From positions 62,001 to 126,000 of the forward strand of contig JANDJZ010000092.1 in the NCBI GenBank assembly GCA_027943245.1: a stretch of 64,000 nt of DNA, written 5' to 3'. Below are positions 52,827-63,800 of the stretch, piece after piece (positions within the stretch are counted from its first letter, which is position 1; each line of letters opens with the position of its first letter). The translations under genes were made by a program, and so were the position numbers. The notes beneath the pieces were generated by a model. It made no database searches, was not told the DNA's origin, and saw only the letters and a program-made list of their open reading frames with translations. This DNA is from Acanthamoeba sp. SK_2022b (lineage: Eukaryota; Discosea; Longamoebia; Acanthamoebidae).

Positions 52827-54474
52827 TTAGTCGAACGTTGTGCCAGGAATGGTTGAGACCGCGAGGAGGCCCTCGTTGGCGTACTTCTTCTTGACGGCGA
52901 CGAAGTACGCTTCCGTGCCCTCCTTGGGCGACGAGTGGAGCTCGCTGAGCTGCATCGCGCACTGGACCAAGTCGGCGCCAGCGTATTTGGTGTAGTGTTG
53001 AAGCGTCTTGTTCTGTAAAGAGAAACACGAGCTGCTGTCAGTGGACAGATCATCGGCCAAGAGATAGAGGTGGGGGTACCCAAGTGGGAGTCTTGGATGT
53101 CATCTTCCTAGCGAGGTAGACGGCCGCCGCGGCGATGGTGGAGGGCGAGAAACGCAGCATCGCGTAGTCGGGCATGCTGAGCTCGGTGAGATACTTGGAG
53201 AGGGTGTGCGTCCTCGCGTCCGACTTGGCAGCCTTGGAGAACCTTCGGAGGAAGTGAAGAGGAGTGGGAGTGCCCATGTTGAAGTCGAGAACCTCGAGCA
53301 TGATCTTCTCCATGCGGAGGATCTGGTCGCGAGTGTAGGCCTCATCAGAGATCCAGATCCAGTCCTCGATGAAGGGCGATCGGATCTCCTCGAACTTGGA
53401 GGCGATGACAAGGGACGCAATGCCGACCAGCTGCATGCGCTCGCGTGAGACCTGCTTCCTCGAGAGGAACATGTCCATGAGACGCACACCGAGGAAGACG
53501 GTCTCCGAGAGGAGCGTGAAGGTGGAGCCCACGTCGATCATCCAATCGGCGAGGATGCCCCGCATCTTAGCGTTGATGCTCTGCTGGAGAGCCATGTAGT
53601 TAGGGTTCGGTCGCTCCTTGATCTCACGCTCGCGCAGGACGGTGAAGATGTCGTCCACGAGGTCGATGCACTGCAGCGGGTCGTCCCTGTCGTCGGCGTC
53701 GATGTCCTCGACCTCCTCGAGGTCTACTCCAGCAAAGATGTTGCTCAGGAGATGCGTCGTCGACAGACGCGGCTCTCGCTGCTGAACGGCCTCTTCCGAG
53801 CTCTCGGTATCATCTGATCTGATCGTTCGGTGGATGACGGTCTTGTTCGATCCCGATTCCTCTTCCGATTCGGATTCTTCGCTCATCTCCTCCTTGCTCT
53901 TGTCAAGCACCACCTCCATCTCATCGCGGTGGCTGATCTTCTCTGAGGCCAGACGAGTCGATCCCGATTTGACCTGCACGGCGGCCGATGTGGCCCGCTT
54001 GGCCTTGAGAATCGTTCGCGATGAGCCCGAAGTGGTCAGATTCGAGGAGCTAGTGGCTGCCTTGAGTACGGTAGAGGTCGCAGAAGGTCCCCGGACAGTG
54101 GCGCGAGGGAGCCCGAGCGTGGAAGAGGTCTTGCCGAGCGACGTAGAGAGACCAGCGACGGTCGATCGAAGGGCCTTGTCGTTTAGCGACTTGGTGGCAG
54201 TGTTCTCCTTGTCCGAGAGGGTTACCTTGACCGTTTTGGTGGTAGCTGACTCGATGGCGGATTTCTTAGCGCCATTCATGGCAGCACCGAGAATGGTGGC
54301 GGTGTTGGAGAGATCGCCGAGGGCGGCACGCTTCTTGGTTGCGGCGGCATCTGCCGTCGTCGTGGGAAGCTTGGCGCGCTTGAGAGGTCGCTTGTTCAAC
54401 GCGTCCTTGAGGACCTCATCCGTGGCGGTCTGATTCTCATCGCGGAAGCGAACCTTGGCTGCTCTGCTCAACAT
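52827..54474 (-). CDS. Mitotic B-type cyclin
   Basis: Exon 1 (54474 to about 53075) and exon 2 (about 53015-52827) join ..KMTSKTPTWV to NKTLQHYTKYAGADLVQCAM, giving about 530 residues. The N-terminal regulatory part carries a destruction box RAALGDLSN and a KEN box (LSDKENTATK), the signals for APC/C-directed destruction. The cyclin box follows: MRGILADWMIDVGSTFTLLS, RMQLVGIASLVIASKFEEIR, EVLDFNMGTPTPLHFLRRFS. MRxILxDW and the KFEEI helix are those of cyclins A/B; absence of an A-type MRAIL..VEV signature and presence of NYM..Q upstream favours B. The gene should drive CDK1 at mitosis. The region between the boxes is Ser/Thr/Ala-rich with an acidic run (EESESEEESGS). Confidence 0.92.
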
Positions 54475-55072
54475 CTTTTATGGAAGTTGTTTTCTAGGGT
54501 TCGCGAATTGGCTACCTTTGGTTGACTTCAAATCGATTTGATTCAGAGTCTACTCAATGAAGAGAGTGGAAGTGCGAGAGGCAGCCTTGAAGGTGGGGTG
54601 AGCGGACAGGAAGTTGAGGTTGCAGCAGAGTTGTTTTTTACGAGCTCGGTTTCGCGCCAAAAAGGCAGCACCGTTACGAGACGGTTGGTGTTCATGTCTG
54701 ACAATTACCGGACCTGAAAAAGCCAAAAATTAAGGAAAACCTCGAAAACAGACAAATTTCGCGAATACGGAAAAACCGTTGCTCCTGGCGCAGGGATGAA
54801 CCGGCAAGAGGTGTCCCGGCTGCATCCCTCGGGGGATTCCTCGTGCCACCAGCGCGAGCTCCCCTGATGCGAGCTGTGGTGGAAAGGGCAGGGCGGCAGA
54901 CGTGCCGTGAAGGCGATGTCCCGGATGCCGCCGGAGATGACCTGGTACTGCACCACGGCAGTGCCCGTGTGTGTCACCGACTACATGACTGTAAGGCATG
55001 TCTCTTTCTACGATCAAACAAGTGACATAAGGTATACTGGGAGGTAACGCTTGCCACACATATGGAAGGGAT
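54475..55072. promoter_or_regulatory. Upstream region of the cyclin gene and of the tRNA pair
   Basis: About 600 bases. The first 200 next to the cyclin start hold its presumed promoter. A GC-rich segment (54780-54970) has short open frames on both strands without recognisable similarity. No further feature is supported. Confidence 0.35.
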
Positions 55073-55145
55073 GGGGGTGTAGCTCAGATGGTAGAGCGCT
55101 CGCTTAGCATGCGAGAGGTAAAGGGATCGATACCCTTCTCCTCCA
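55073..55145 (+). tRNA. tRNA-Ala (anticodon AGC)
   Basis: 73 nt: GGGGGTGTAGCTCAGATGGT with the D-arm, anticodon arm CTCGC TTAGCAT GCGAG (anticodon AGC), T-arm AAGGG ATCGATA CCCTT, and 3' end CTCCTCCA. Short T-run about 10 bases downstream. The acceptor stem has a mismatch but the gene otherwise looks functional. Confidence 0.9.
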
Positions 55146-55237
55146 ACTTAAATTCTTTTATCTGCCGAACTTTCTAAACGCCAATCCTTGAACAAGATCA
55201 CAGGGAATATGTAAGCCGTCCAAGCTCAGAAGAAGCA

Positions 55238-55308
55238 GCATCCGTGGTCCAGTGGCAAGATTTCCGCCTGCCACGCGGGAGACCCGGGTTCAATTCCCGG
55301 CGGATGCA
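55238..55308 (+). tRNA. tRNA-Gly (anticodon GCC)
   Basis: 71 nt: acceptor GCATCCG/CGGATGC, D-arm GGTCCAGTGGCAAGATT, anticodon arm TCCGC CTGCCAC GCGGG (anticodon GCC), T-arm CCCGG GTTCAAT TCCGG-type. Unlike the intronic Gly(TCC) gene it stands in free intergenic DNA, 92 bases from tRNA-Ala. Confidence 0.93.
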
Positions 55309-55970
55309 TATCTTTTGCCCCACAAGTACTCCCTGGAAGTGTGAACGCGGGCTCACGAGTCCACAAGAAGTTCACTTTTGCTCTTCCTCTGCTCCTGGGA
55401 GCTGTGGCGGATGTTGTTATCGCCGCCCTCCATACGCCCACACAACAGGAGAGCGTTTTGCCACCACATCTTTCATCTTTCGAGAGAACGCCAAACTCGG
55501 TCCCAGCTTCTCGTTCTGGCTTAGGAACTCTACCAACTCGCATTAGCCGTCCTAGCTCAGTCTGCTATCTCCTTTTTCCTCCCACGCATCGCGCGCAAGC
55601 TTAGGTCGTTGTTCGAGCAAGCTTGGCCAGGCTTGGGGGCAACAAGAGACAGCTGTCAGTCCGGGACAAGCAGACTCCGCGATCATAACTGCCCTGCGAT
55701 CGTAGCTACCTTGCCCGCTGTTGCTTCTGGTGGTCGGCGCGGTGGCCCTTTCTTTGCTCGTGCACTACAGCGGAGTTGAAGTCATTGGTCGCGCGGGCGC
55801 TGAGCACGCTCTCCGCAACCGGCGAATATGGTTGCGTGCCGCTACTGGCGGACGGAGAGTTCGCTTGGGCGTTCCTATTGGGGTTTTAGCTCCGACCTCC
55901 CATATAACCGCCTGCCCAGCCTGCCCGGTCAAGCTACCAGACTATTGACACACTCGCTCGCACCGACACG
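55309..55970. other. Intergenic stretch with a tRNA remnant, no supported gene
   Basis: Open frames occur but have no recognisable content. The only identified feature is the deleted tRNA-Lys at 55546-55577. The last 60 bases before 55971 are presumably 5' sequence of the small-protein gene. Confidence 0.5.
55546..55577 (+). pseudogene. Internally deleted tRNA-Lys remnant
   Basis: GCCGTCCTAGCTCAGTC is identical to the first 17 bases of the two tRNA-Lys genes. It is followed at once by TGCTATCTCCTTTTT, which matches the end of the tRNA plus the terminator trailer of the copy-2 gene (GGCTATCTCCTTTTTT). The middle of the tRNA is deleted. Confidence 0.7.
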
Positions 55971-56351
55971 ATGCGCCTACCTCGCCTCCGCCGCTCCCGG
56001 GAAGACACCCTGTCTCCTTCCGTTCCGGTTCCAACGCCTCAAGAGCCTGCAGAGAGCCCGCGCGGGCTGGCTAAGTGGCAGGCGCTACTGCAGGAGCAAG
56101 CGCAGAAAGAGCGTCCGCCAGGTCAACTGCCGGCCTCCGCCAGCCCCGACCATATTATCAGGAGTCATGTGACCTTTCAAGGCGAGGAGGAAGAAGTAGT
56201 AGTCGCGGCCGCCGAGGGACACGCCAACGTGAATGCGCCGCGGTGGCTTACCGACCATGCAGACGCCAGCGTGCAGCAGTCTCGTGCCAACGCGCAGTTG
56301 GGGGCGCTCTCTGTCCTCTGCCCCGCGCAGCATCCACTGCTTTGTGATTAG
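55971..56351 (+). CDS. Small protein A of an unrecognised local family
   Basis: A 126-residue open frame: basic N-terminus (MRLPRLRRSREDTLSPSVPV), a Pro/Ser linker, an acidic patch (FQGEEEEEVVVAAAEG), then NAPRWLTDHADASVQQSRAN and AQLGALSVL. Both ends match protein B downstream (56676-57170), which argues that the frame is real. No signal peptide, membrane segment or known domain was seen. Single exon as read; upstream 5' exon not excluded. Confidence 0.55.
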   Translation: MRLPRLRRSREDTLSPSVPVPTPQEPAESPRGLAKWQALLQEQAQKERPPGQLPASASPDHIIRSHVTFQGEEEEVVVAAAEGHANVNAPRWLTDHADASVQQSRANAQLGALSVLCPAQHPLLCD

Positions 56352-56675
56352 ACCTCCCGCTCCGAGGCCTCGCTTGTTTGTTGTGTACGCTAGGCGGACA
56401 CACCACGATGTACAAATTTTTAACCAACCGCTTCATTGACAAGAGATATCTTTCACGTGGTCTCCGCGAGTCAGTGTTTACTCTGAAAAAAGGCCCGATA
56501 GAGATGCTCTTATTGGTCGGTAACTGGTTTGTGCTTGGACACGGTTGGTGTGAGCCGGCTGTAGCCATACTGCGCCAGGTGGGTCGCCAAACTGGGGACG
56601 CGCCAGTAATCGGCGTCTCCACGAGTATGTCTTTTTCTTTCTCCCTCCCCGTCTCTCTGCCACCCACAGGTCCCT

Positions 56676-57170
56676 ATGAAGATACCCCTGCCTTGGCGTC
56701 GCAAGAACAGCCTGTCTCCGCTCACCTCTTCTCCTTCCCTTTCTCCTTCCCTTTCGCCAGAGCCATCTTCATCTCCCCCATCCTCACAGCCCACATCGCC
56801 GCGTGCTCCAGTCTTTCTCACTACTCCCACCGAACTCCGCACTACGCCCCGCCCCCACAGGTTTCCTGGCGGCGGGGACCAGCCCCAGGCCTTGGCCCAG
56901 CTCTACCAATCGAACGATGACACCGATCCCCACACGCCCAGCTTGTATCAGAGCTCGGTCACAGACACGACTGAAACCACCTTCACCGACCTCTACACCT
57001 CCGCGGCCAACTATGAGTTGGTGGATGAAGACGACGGCGTCGACGACGAGTTCCTCAACGTGGGCCTGCTTCCGTGCTCGCCCCGGTGGCTGGCCGACCA
57101 CGCCGACGCCACCGTACGCCAGCACCGCGCTGCCGCCCAGATGGGCGCGCTCACGGCGCTAGGGCTGTAA
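56676..57170 (+). CDS. Small protein B of an unrecognised local family
   Basis: A 164-residue open frame: MKIPLPWRRKNSLSPLTSSP (compare MRLPRLRRS..DTLSP in protein A), a long Ser/Pro/Thr-rich linker, SVTDTTETTFTDLYTSAANY, an acidic run (DEDDGVDDEF), and PRWLADHADATVRQHRAAAQ then MGALTALGL at the C-terminus. The conserved basic start and the C-terminal PRWLxDHADAxVxQ..AQxGAL block flank divergent linkers. The ATG sits just after a CCCACAG that could be an acceptor. Function unknown. Confidence 0.6.
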   Translation: MKIPLPWRRKNSLSPLTSSPSLSPSLSPEPSSSPPSSQPTSPRAPVFLTTPTELRTTPRPHRFPGGGDQPQALAQLYQSNDDTDPHTPSLYQSSVTDTTETTFTDLYTSAANYELVDEDDGVDDEFLNVGLLPCSPRWLADHADATVRQHRAAAQMGALTALGL

Positions 57171-57371
57171 TGTCGTGACAAATAATACTGCGTTCACTGG
57201 AACACAGACTAGGCGCTGCAATGTCTGCAGAAAACAGGTTATGTCGTTGGTTGCTGTGTGCAAAGCAAGCCCTAGCAACAGAACCAGCAGTAACAGTAAC
57301 TGCAGTTACCCCGCCGCAACATAGCGCTCGGCCCTGCCTCACCGATACTCCTCGCGCCAGTTCCGCGCGGC

Positions 57372-57671
57372 GTGCGATTCCTCGCCCCCGAACACGCACA
57401 GGAGGAGAAGGACCGCAGGCACAACAAAGAGCACGCGCATGTAGACGTGGACCTCAGCGTGGTGGGCCCGGTGCCCGACACGGCCGGAGCGGCCTGCCAC
57501 CACGACTGCAATGACCGAGACGCCTGGCTGGCTGAGCACGCCTACCTCGTAGGCTTGCGCCGGACAGCCGCGACCGCCACCACGATGCCGATGGAGGGGG
57601 CCGACGCTTGTACCACCACGTTGCGTGAGTCTTCACTGAGGAGACAAATAGATGACGCACCCCCTTACTGA
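57372..57671 (+). CDS. Possible third member of the small-protein family
   Basis: An open stretch without an ATG start reads RFLAPEHAQEEKDRRHNKEH, then DTAGAACHHDCNDRDAWLAE and HAYLVGLRRTAA. RDAWLAEHA resembles the PRWLADHADA block of proteins A and B, but the rest diverges. It may be an exon of a spliced gene or a decayed copy. It overlaps no other supported gene. Confidence 0.3.
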   Translation: MRFLAPEHAQEEKDRRHNKEHAHVDVDLSVVGPVPDTAGAACHHDCNDRDAWLAEHAYLVGLRRTAATATTMPMEGADACTTTLRESSLRRQIDDAPPY

Positions 57672-57733
57672 CGCGATTGCGACTCCAGAACCCGGTGACG
57701 AGAAAGTGCGTGCAACGGTGATGGTGGTGTGGC

Positions 57734-60068
57734 CTAGCCGCGCAGCTTCTTGATTTCGTCGACAGAGATGACGAGCACGCTGACCACGCCAAACACGACT
57801 CCGACGACGGCCAAGATGGCCGCGCCGATCTTCATGGGCGACCTGTAGCTGCCGGGCGCGAGCTTGATGTAGAAAATGCCCGGGCCCAGGTACACGATCA
57901 AGTTGCCTGCCACCGCCATCGCCACGCACGTTGATGATGAGCTCTTCAAGTGAGGGGGGGGGGTCGAGTTGGGAGGGCAGGAGTGAGGGGTACCAGCTGT
58001 GGCGCCGATGATGCCAAAGACGAAGGAGATGTCTGGAATGACGATGCTGAGCAGGTAGGAGAGCGCTACTATACAGGCGGTGATGATTATGTATCGGATG
58101 GCGATGTCCGGCACTCTGCATCGAGGCGCACGATGAGCACAGCTATCGCGGTGGGACAGAGCGGTCATACGAAAAGGAGGAGGGGAGGAGAGTGGGCTCA
58201 CTTGTTGGGGGAGACCTCCAGGACTATGCTGTCCACCGCAATGCGTGCTGGATAGTGGATAATGGGATACGAGAAGCTGTGCAGCAGGGTGAACGACCAC
58301 GTGTTAGTGGAGCTCAGGGCAAAGTCTCTAATCATCTCAGAATAAAAGTACAACAAAATAAGAGGATCGGGCGTACACAATGACTATCGCCAGAAGAATC
58401 TTGCCGATCTCTGTAGCAGAGCAACAATTGCGACGTGCAGCCAGCAAGAGCGAGGTCAGCCGCATTCATGAGGGGTGTGGGCAGCGAACATCACGCACCA
58501 ACGAGGATGTCGTCGTCGTAGTTATTGAATATGTTGCCCTCGGTCTCCTCCAAGAAGGTCAGGTAGCCAAAGACGCCGACTATGAGGTAGGCCAAACCGC
58601 TCACCAGCACGGCCGCATGCACCACCTTACGCATTCGCGACATCGTCGGGTTCCTGTGCTCATGGCGCACATGTTGGTCAGCGCTAATAATTAATATGAA
58701 TGGATTTTTAAAAAATAAGCAAAATATATAAATACACAGAAGGACGAAGAGGGGTTCGGAGGGAGGCCTGGGGTCGCACTTCATCTCAGAAAAGATAGGG
58801 AAGATGTTGGGGTGGAAGGTGAAGGCGAAGCTCATGATGGGCAGCGACCGGAAGATGTCCGGTGCGAAGTTGGCCAACGAGAGCTCGTCTTCTGACTTCT
58901 CCAGGCCCTCGTCGGCGATGTTTTGGATGGAACGGAAGGCAACTAGGAACACTGTTCCCCCCCACCCGAAAACCAACCATCACTCCACATGAGCATGGGC
59001 GACCAGCAAGCGCGGGGCTGCTGTACAAGCAGCCACTCGTTGTGTGGGCTCGGTACCGAGATAGACGATACAGGCCAGGGCAGCCATCGATGTGTAGGCC
59101 AGCGCTCCAATCTTTCGGAGCAAGCACAGGGGGAGCACGATGGCGCTGGCGATGACGCCTGGAGGAGCGACGCGCACAATATCATAGAACACGCAGAGAG
59201 CGAATGAGAGGTCGGACGTCACGCCTAGGTCGAAAGGGCGTCGTCTGAATTGCGTACCCACGATGAACCATCGTTGGTGGAGTGGCCCGAGCCACTCTGT
59301 GAACGGAAGGAGGACATCCCCGATGACGATCATGTATCCAGTCAAGGCGCCGAAGAGGAACAAGAAGTTACACAAGTCGGCGAATATGGCACCTGTCGAT
59401 ACATGATCAATCACACGATTGCGCCGCGTCTTAGCCAAAGCCGAGAGAGAGAGAGAGAGGGAGACAGAAGAGGCACGGGGACGATGACGCTTTGTCGTAC
59501 CACCCTTGCCGCCCACCGCTCGCGCGAGGCCGGTATAGGACTTCTCCTCCACATACTTGCTCGTCTCCAGCAACAGATAACAACTTAAGCACGAGCCACG
59601 AGTACGACGCCCGCAGGAGAGGTGTCAGACACCAAGTTGAACAAGGAAGACAACAAGAGGACAGGAACAAGAAGCCAGCAATACCTATATACACACAGGA
59701 GGCCAACTGTGGTGAGCAGCACACTGCCCACAATCATACCCGATGATCGCAGCGCAAACGGCAGGGCCTGTCCCGTCCCAATGCACGAGTGTTAACGCAA
59801 AGGCACGCCACAAGTGAATTACGATGGGGGGGGGACGCACCAAAACACCGCCGCCAATGATGTTGTTGACGAGGTTGAAAGTGGCGCTCTTCGCGGTCGA
59901 TACGTGACGCTTGTCGTGGTGCACCTCCAGCACGTACTCACCGTCGTCATTGAGACTGATTCGGCGCTCCTCTTCCTCGTGCACGTACACATCGCGTTCC
60001 CCCTCTTCATCTGTCGGTGGTTGCGTGTACCCTTTGCCTTTGCCCACTATTCCGCCAATCTTTTCCAT
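57734..60068 (-). CDS. Amino-acid transporter, AAAP/SLC38 type
   Basis: Start ATG at 60068 (MEKIGGIVGKGKGYTQ); an in-frame ATG at 60185 would add 39 residues. Stop at 57734. The cytosolic N-terminus is acidic. Then come KSATFNLVNNIIGGGVLALP-type helix 1, which matches the NxxxGxGxLxLP signature of AAAP carriers, FADLCNFLFLFGALTGYMIV, SLPIMSFAFTFHPNIFPIFS with the FxxHPNxxPI motif of SLC38 proteins, HAAVLVSGLAYLIVGVFGYL, YIIITACIVALSYLLSIVIP and GPGIFYIKLAPGSY. About eleven helices lie in about ten exons. The likely role is proton- or sodium-coupled amino-acid transport at the plasma or lysosomal membrane. Direction and substrate cannot be read from sequence. Confidence 0.85.
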
Positions 60069-60185
60069 CGCTAAAGCGCGCCTGGATGAATGCGCAGGCG
60101 GTTGTAGTGACGCTGTAGATACTCGCCGCTGAATGGGCAGAGTTCGGTATCGTTCTCTTACGATTGGGCTGGCTTGACGCTCCAA

Positions 60186-60813
60186 AATGTCAACTAATGG
60201 ATTCTAGCACAATGCTCGTGCGCCTCCTTCCGTTCTGATTAGAACTCGCCTTGGCTCTGTGGGCCAAGGATTTTGCTCGTCGGTGCTTGCTGAACTAACC
60301 TCCAAAGAAGGTGAAACTCCAAACGACTGACCCACACAGAGCCTCATACGGCAAGTGGCGTAGCCGCTCAGCTTGAGCGAGGTTTGCTCCCATCACGAGG
60401 CGTAAGTTCGGCCTCTCGCCTGTCTCCGTCCTAAATTTCGTGCTTAATTTGTGGGAAGTTTCACATTGGCTGCCCATCACGCTCCTCCTGCTTGAAAGAC
60501 AAGTTTCCTCTTTGGGGCTTATGTTGTGGCTTCATGTGACGAGATCGATTTTCAGTAACAGGGGCATGTCTTTGCTGGCATCATCACCACCACTAGTTTG
60601 GACCATCAACGAAGTCAGGAACGAAGGCAGGAAGAGCTGGCTTGCTCTTGGCCACACCTTTGCTCTGGGCGCCACGGGCGAAAACGAATTTTGGGCTTTT
60701 GTGCTACGGTTGTTTCCAGCGGTGTAAATGCAACTGCGCTCCCATTTTTTGGTGTGGATTCTTGGAAGTATTTCAAGCCACCCATGTTACTTTGATAAAC
60801 AAGCAGGGGTGAG
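60186..60813. other. Intergenic stretch upstream of the DNA2-like gene
   Basis: Divergent spacer of about 630 bases with short open frames only. The middle (60420-60800) is less GC-rich than the genes. No element, RNA or gene is supported; presumed promoters at both ends. Confidence 0.5.
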
Positions 60814-63800
60814 ATGGACAGAGATGGGCGCTGGAACGGCCCGCCACGACCACGCCCCTCGCTAACCGAACTGACGCGCCACCAAAACGAATCCTCGGTT
60901 GCCCAGGGCAAGGTAAGACCGGACGCAATCAATCAACCCCCCCCCCCCATCTAATTCGATAAATGGCTTCCATTAGGCACCCGAAAGAGTGAGAGGTCGT
61001 GCAAACGTGGTACCGTCATCACAGCCGCACCAAACGCAAGGTACGTCCCTGTAAGGGAACTGCCGCTGCGAACTCGCGAGTTTAAGTTGAGCTATCGCCA
61101 GATGATAGTGACGGAAGGCTGCAGAAGCGGTGGACGCCCGTATCAAGGGCATCTCAAGCCACAGGGCCGGCCTCTAGGGGCACGGTGCACTCCACGTGCA
61201 CTGTGCCCAGTGCCACAGCCTCCCCGGCGCGAGCGGAGAAAAGGACTCGCCTCTCGCAGGAGCCCAGCAGACAGCGGAGGGAGGCCGCTGCCGGAGGCCA
61301 GGCAGCTGGCATTGCAGAGCTCACTACGGGCAAGGGCAAAGAAACGGATTCGTCAGGCGAAGGCGAGGAGGACGAAGACGAAGACTACGATGAGGAATTC
61401 GAAGAGTATGCCTCGCCGCCCTCACCACGAACGGCCTTGCGCGGACGGTTCAAGGACACGCGAGGCCGGGAATCCAACCTGTCGCTCTTTGCCGCGGACG
61501 ACCCCTACGACTGGACAGACGGTGGGGAACGCGACGTCGTGTGGAGGAACACTAACGAGGAGCTCCTGCTCGGCGCTGATGACGCCAGCAGCATGCTCGG
61601 GGGCACGCCCATGCGCGAGGTGAGCACACAGAGCGACGACCGGGGGCGGCCACCATCAAAAAGCTCGTCCACAAGCGCGACCAAGTGTACAGCCAACCAC
61701 GCCTCGCTCGCATCCGAAGCCTTCTACTCTTCGTCTAGATTGGAGAGTGAAAAGCGGGAAACTAGAGCCAAGCTTTTCTCTGGCAGCTCGGGATCGTCCG
61801 CGAAGCATCACACCTCCTCTTCGGCCGGTCTCCTCTCGCATTCGCTGAGCATGCAAGCGGGGCGGTTGACCGTTCTGCGGCGGCTCATGGGGCCGCAGCA
61901 GGAGCGGGCCAGCCTCTCGCGCATCAAGAACTCGCTCCTCGATCGGCTGAGCAATCGCGGACAGGCTCAGGCAGCCGAGGGCGAGCTCAAGGCTCAGCAG
62001 CTGCTGCTGGCGCTCGAGAAAGCCGAGGAGATGATCGACGATCAGAATTCGACGATGGGCGACGTCGCGCATTCGGATAAGCAGATGGACCGATCCAGCG
62101 ACACGGGCGACACGAGCAAGGGCATGTCCTGCGAAGCGGCTGTGGCCAGGGGAAAGTCAATGAGCAGCGAGCACCAGGATGATGAAGGCTCGGGGCTGCT
62201 CAGTGGGATGGAGGACATCTTGGAGATGCTGAACGACGAGGAGTTTAAGACGCTCATGCAGCAAGCCGAAGAAATGTGCGCCACGGCGCGGTCCAGCGGC
62301 GACACGTCGTTCTCCTCGATATCTACGGCGTCCCCGCCGTCCCCGCCGCGCCACTCGCCGTCGCTATCGCTGTCATCGTCCGGCCACAGCCCCTTTTCCG
62401 CCGTCCCCACGGCACCGCTGGCGCTGTCGCTCGACGCGAGTCTCTCGCGGGAGCCCACCGGTGAGGACAAGCCCGCTGCTCTCCCACACGAGCCCTCCCC
62501 GTTTCTCTCTGTCCCGAAGGCGAGCCGGTCGGGCGCGCCTACCAGCAGGGCCGGCGTAGGCTCGATGCACGGGAGCGCGAAAGAAGAGGAGCGGGAAGGT
62601 ACGGGCAAGGAGAAGGAAAGACGTAACGTTGGCACGGACGAGCGTCAAGTCCACGACGCCGACGCCGACGCCGACGCCGGAGTGCATGGCACGCAGCAGA
62701 AGCCGATTATGATAGACGATGACGACGAGAACGGAGCCGATGCCAAGTGGTGGAGCAAGAGCAGGGCTAGCCAACGCGAGACCTACTCGCAGGCCATACG
62801 CAGCGGCATGTCGCTCGACCGGTTTGGCAGCAGCCAAACGGGAAGGCTGTCGCTGCGAAAGCGAAGTGCGGGCAGCAGTAGCAGCAGACGGGACGAACTG
62901 TCGCAGGCGACACTGCACTTGGAGAAGCAGACGGACGGGAACCGGAGAGAAGAGCCCAAGAGGCCCGACGGAGAACTACAGTGCGAGGGCAAGCCAAAGA
63001 ACGAGGCGCGCGAGGAGAGGCAGCCGCCAGACGTGACGGAGAGCCAAGCCGACAAGATGGCGCAGGCGGGCTCGGCAATCAAGGTAGAAACGCGCACCAA
63101 GATCACGTTAATGGAGGACGAGGACATCCAGATTGTGGAGGAGAGCAAAAGGGTCATCATGGAAGGCCTGCGCGAGGTGGAGAAGGAGGTCTTCCTGGAC
63201 GACATGGACCGGAACTGGTGGCCTCCCTCGACGGAGCAGCGGACGGCGGAGGCGCAACCCAGGGAGAGACGCGAGGCCAAAGGGAAAGAAAAGGACGAGG
63301 CCAACTACGGTGACGGCGAGGAGGAAGGGAGCGAGATGGACATTGCGCTCGACGACTGCCCGCCTCCCGGGTTCGAGGTACGGCACTCTTCAAGATCGGA
63401 GAGCTCCCGAGCTCTCGCGCCTGACGCGTTGTCCTCGCAGGATACCCGCAACTCAGAGGCCATCGCTTTGGAAGCCGAGTTTACGGCTGAAATGTTTGAC
63501 TTGGCCATGCAGCAGGTGCCTCCCGCGCAGGTGGGCTTAGCATCTCTCACTCCCCCCCCCCTCCTCCCTCTTCTTTCTGGTCTTTGCCCGTGTCGCTCGA
63601 CTCACCCATCAATGCCACAACGCCAATCGCAATCGATTCGTCGCCTTGTCTCCCGACGCCGCAGGCCGGTGCGCCCACCGCCAAGAAGAGAAAGCTGTAC
63701 GAGCGCTTCTTGGTCCTCGAGGTCTCGGTCGTCGAGTTCGAGACACTCGGCGAGTACTGCGTCGTTTTCGCTAACGAAAAGGTGCCCTGCTTTTCTTCTT

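Noticed and set aside
54705..55059. Minus-strand frames in the GC-rich segment before tRNA-Ala
   Set aside because: No recognisable content, no conserved neighbour, and weak coding composition.
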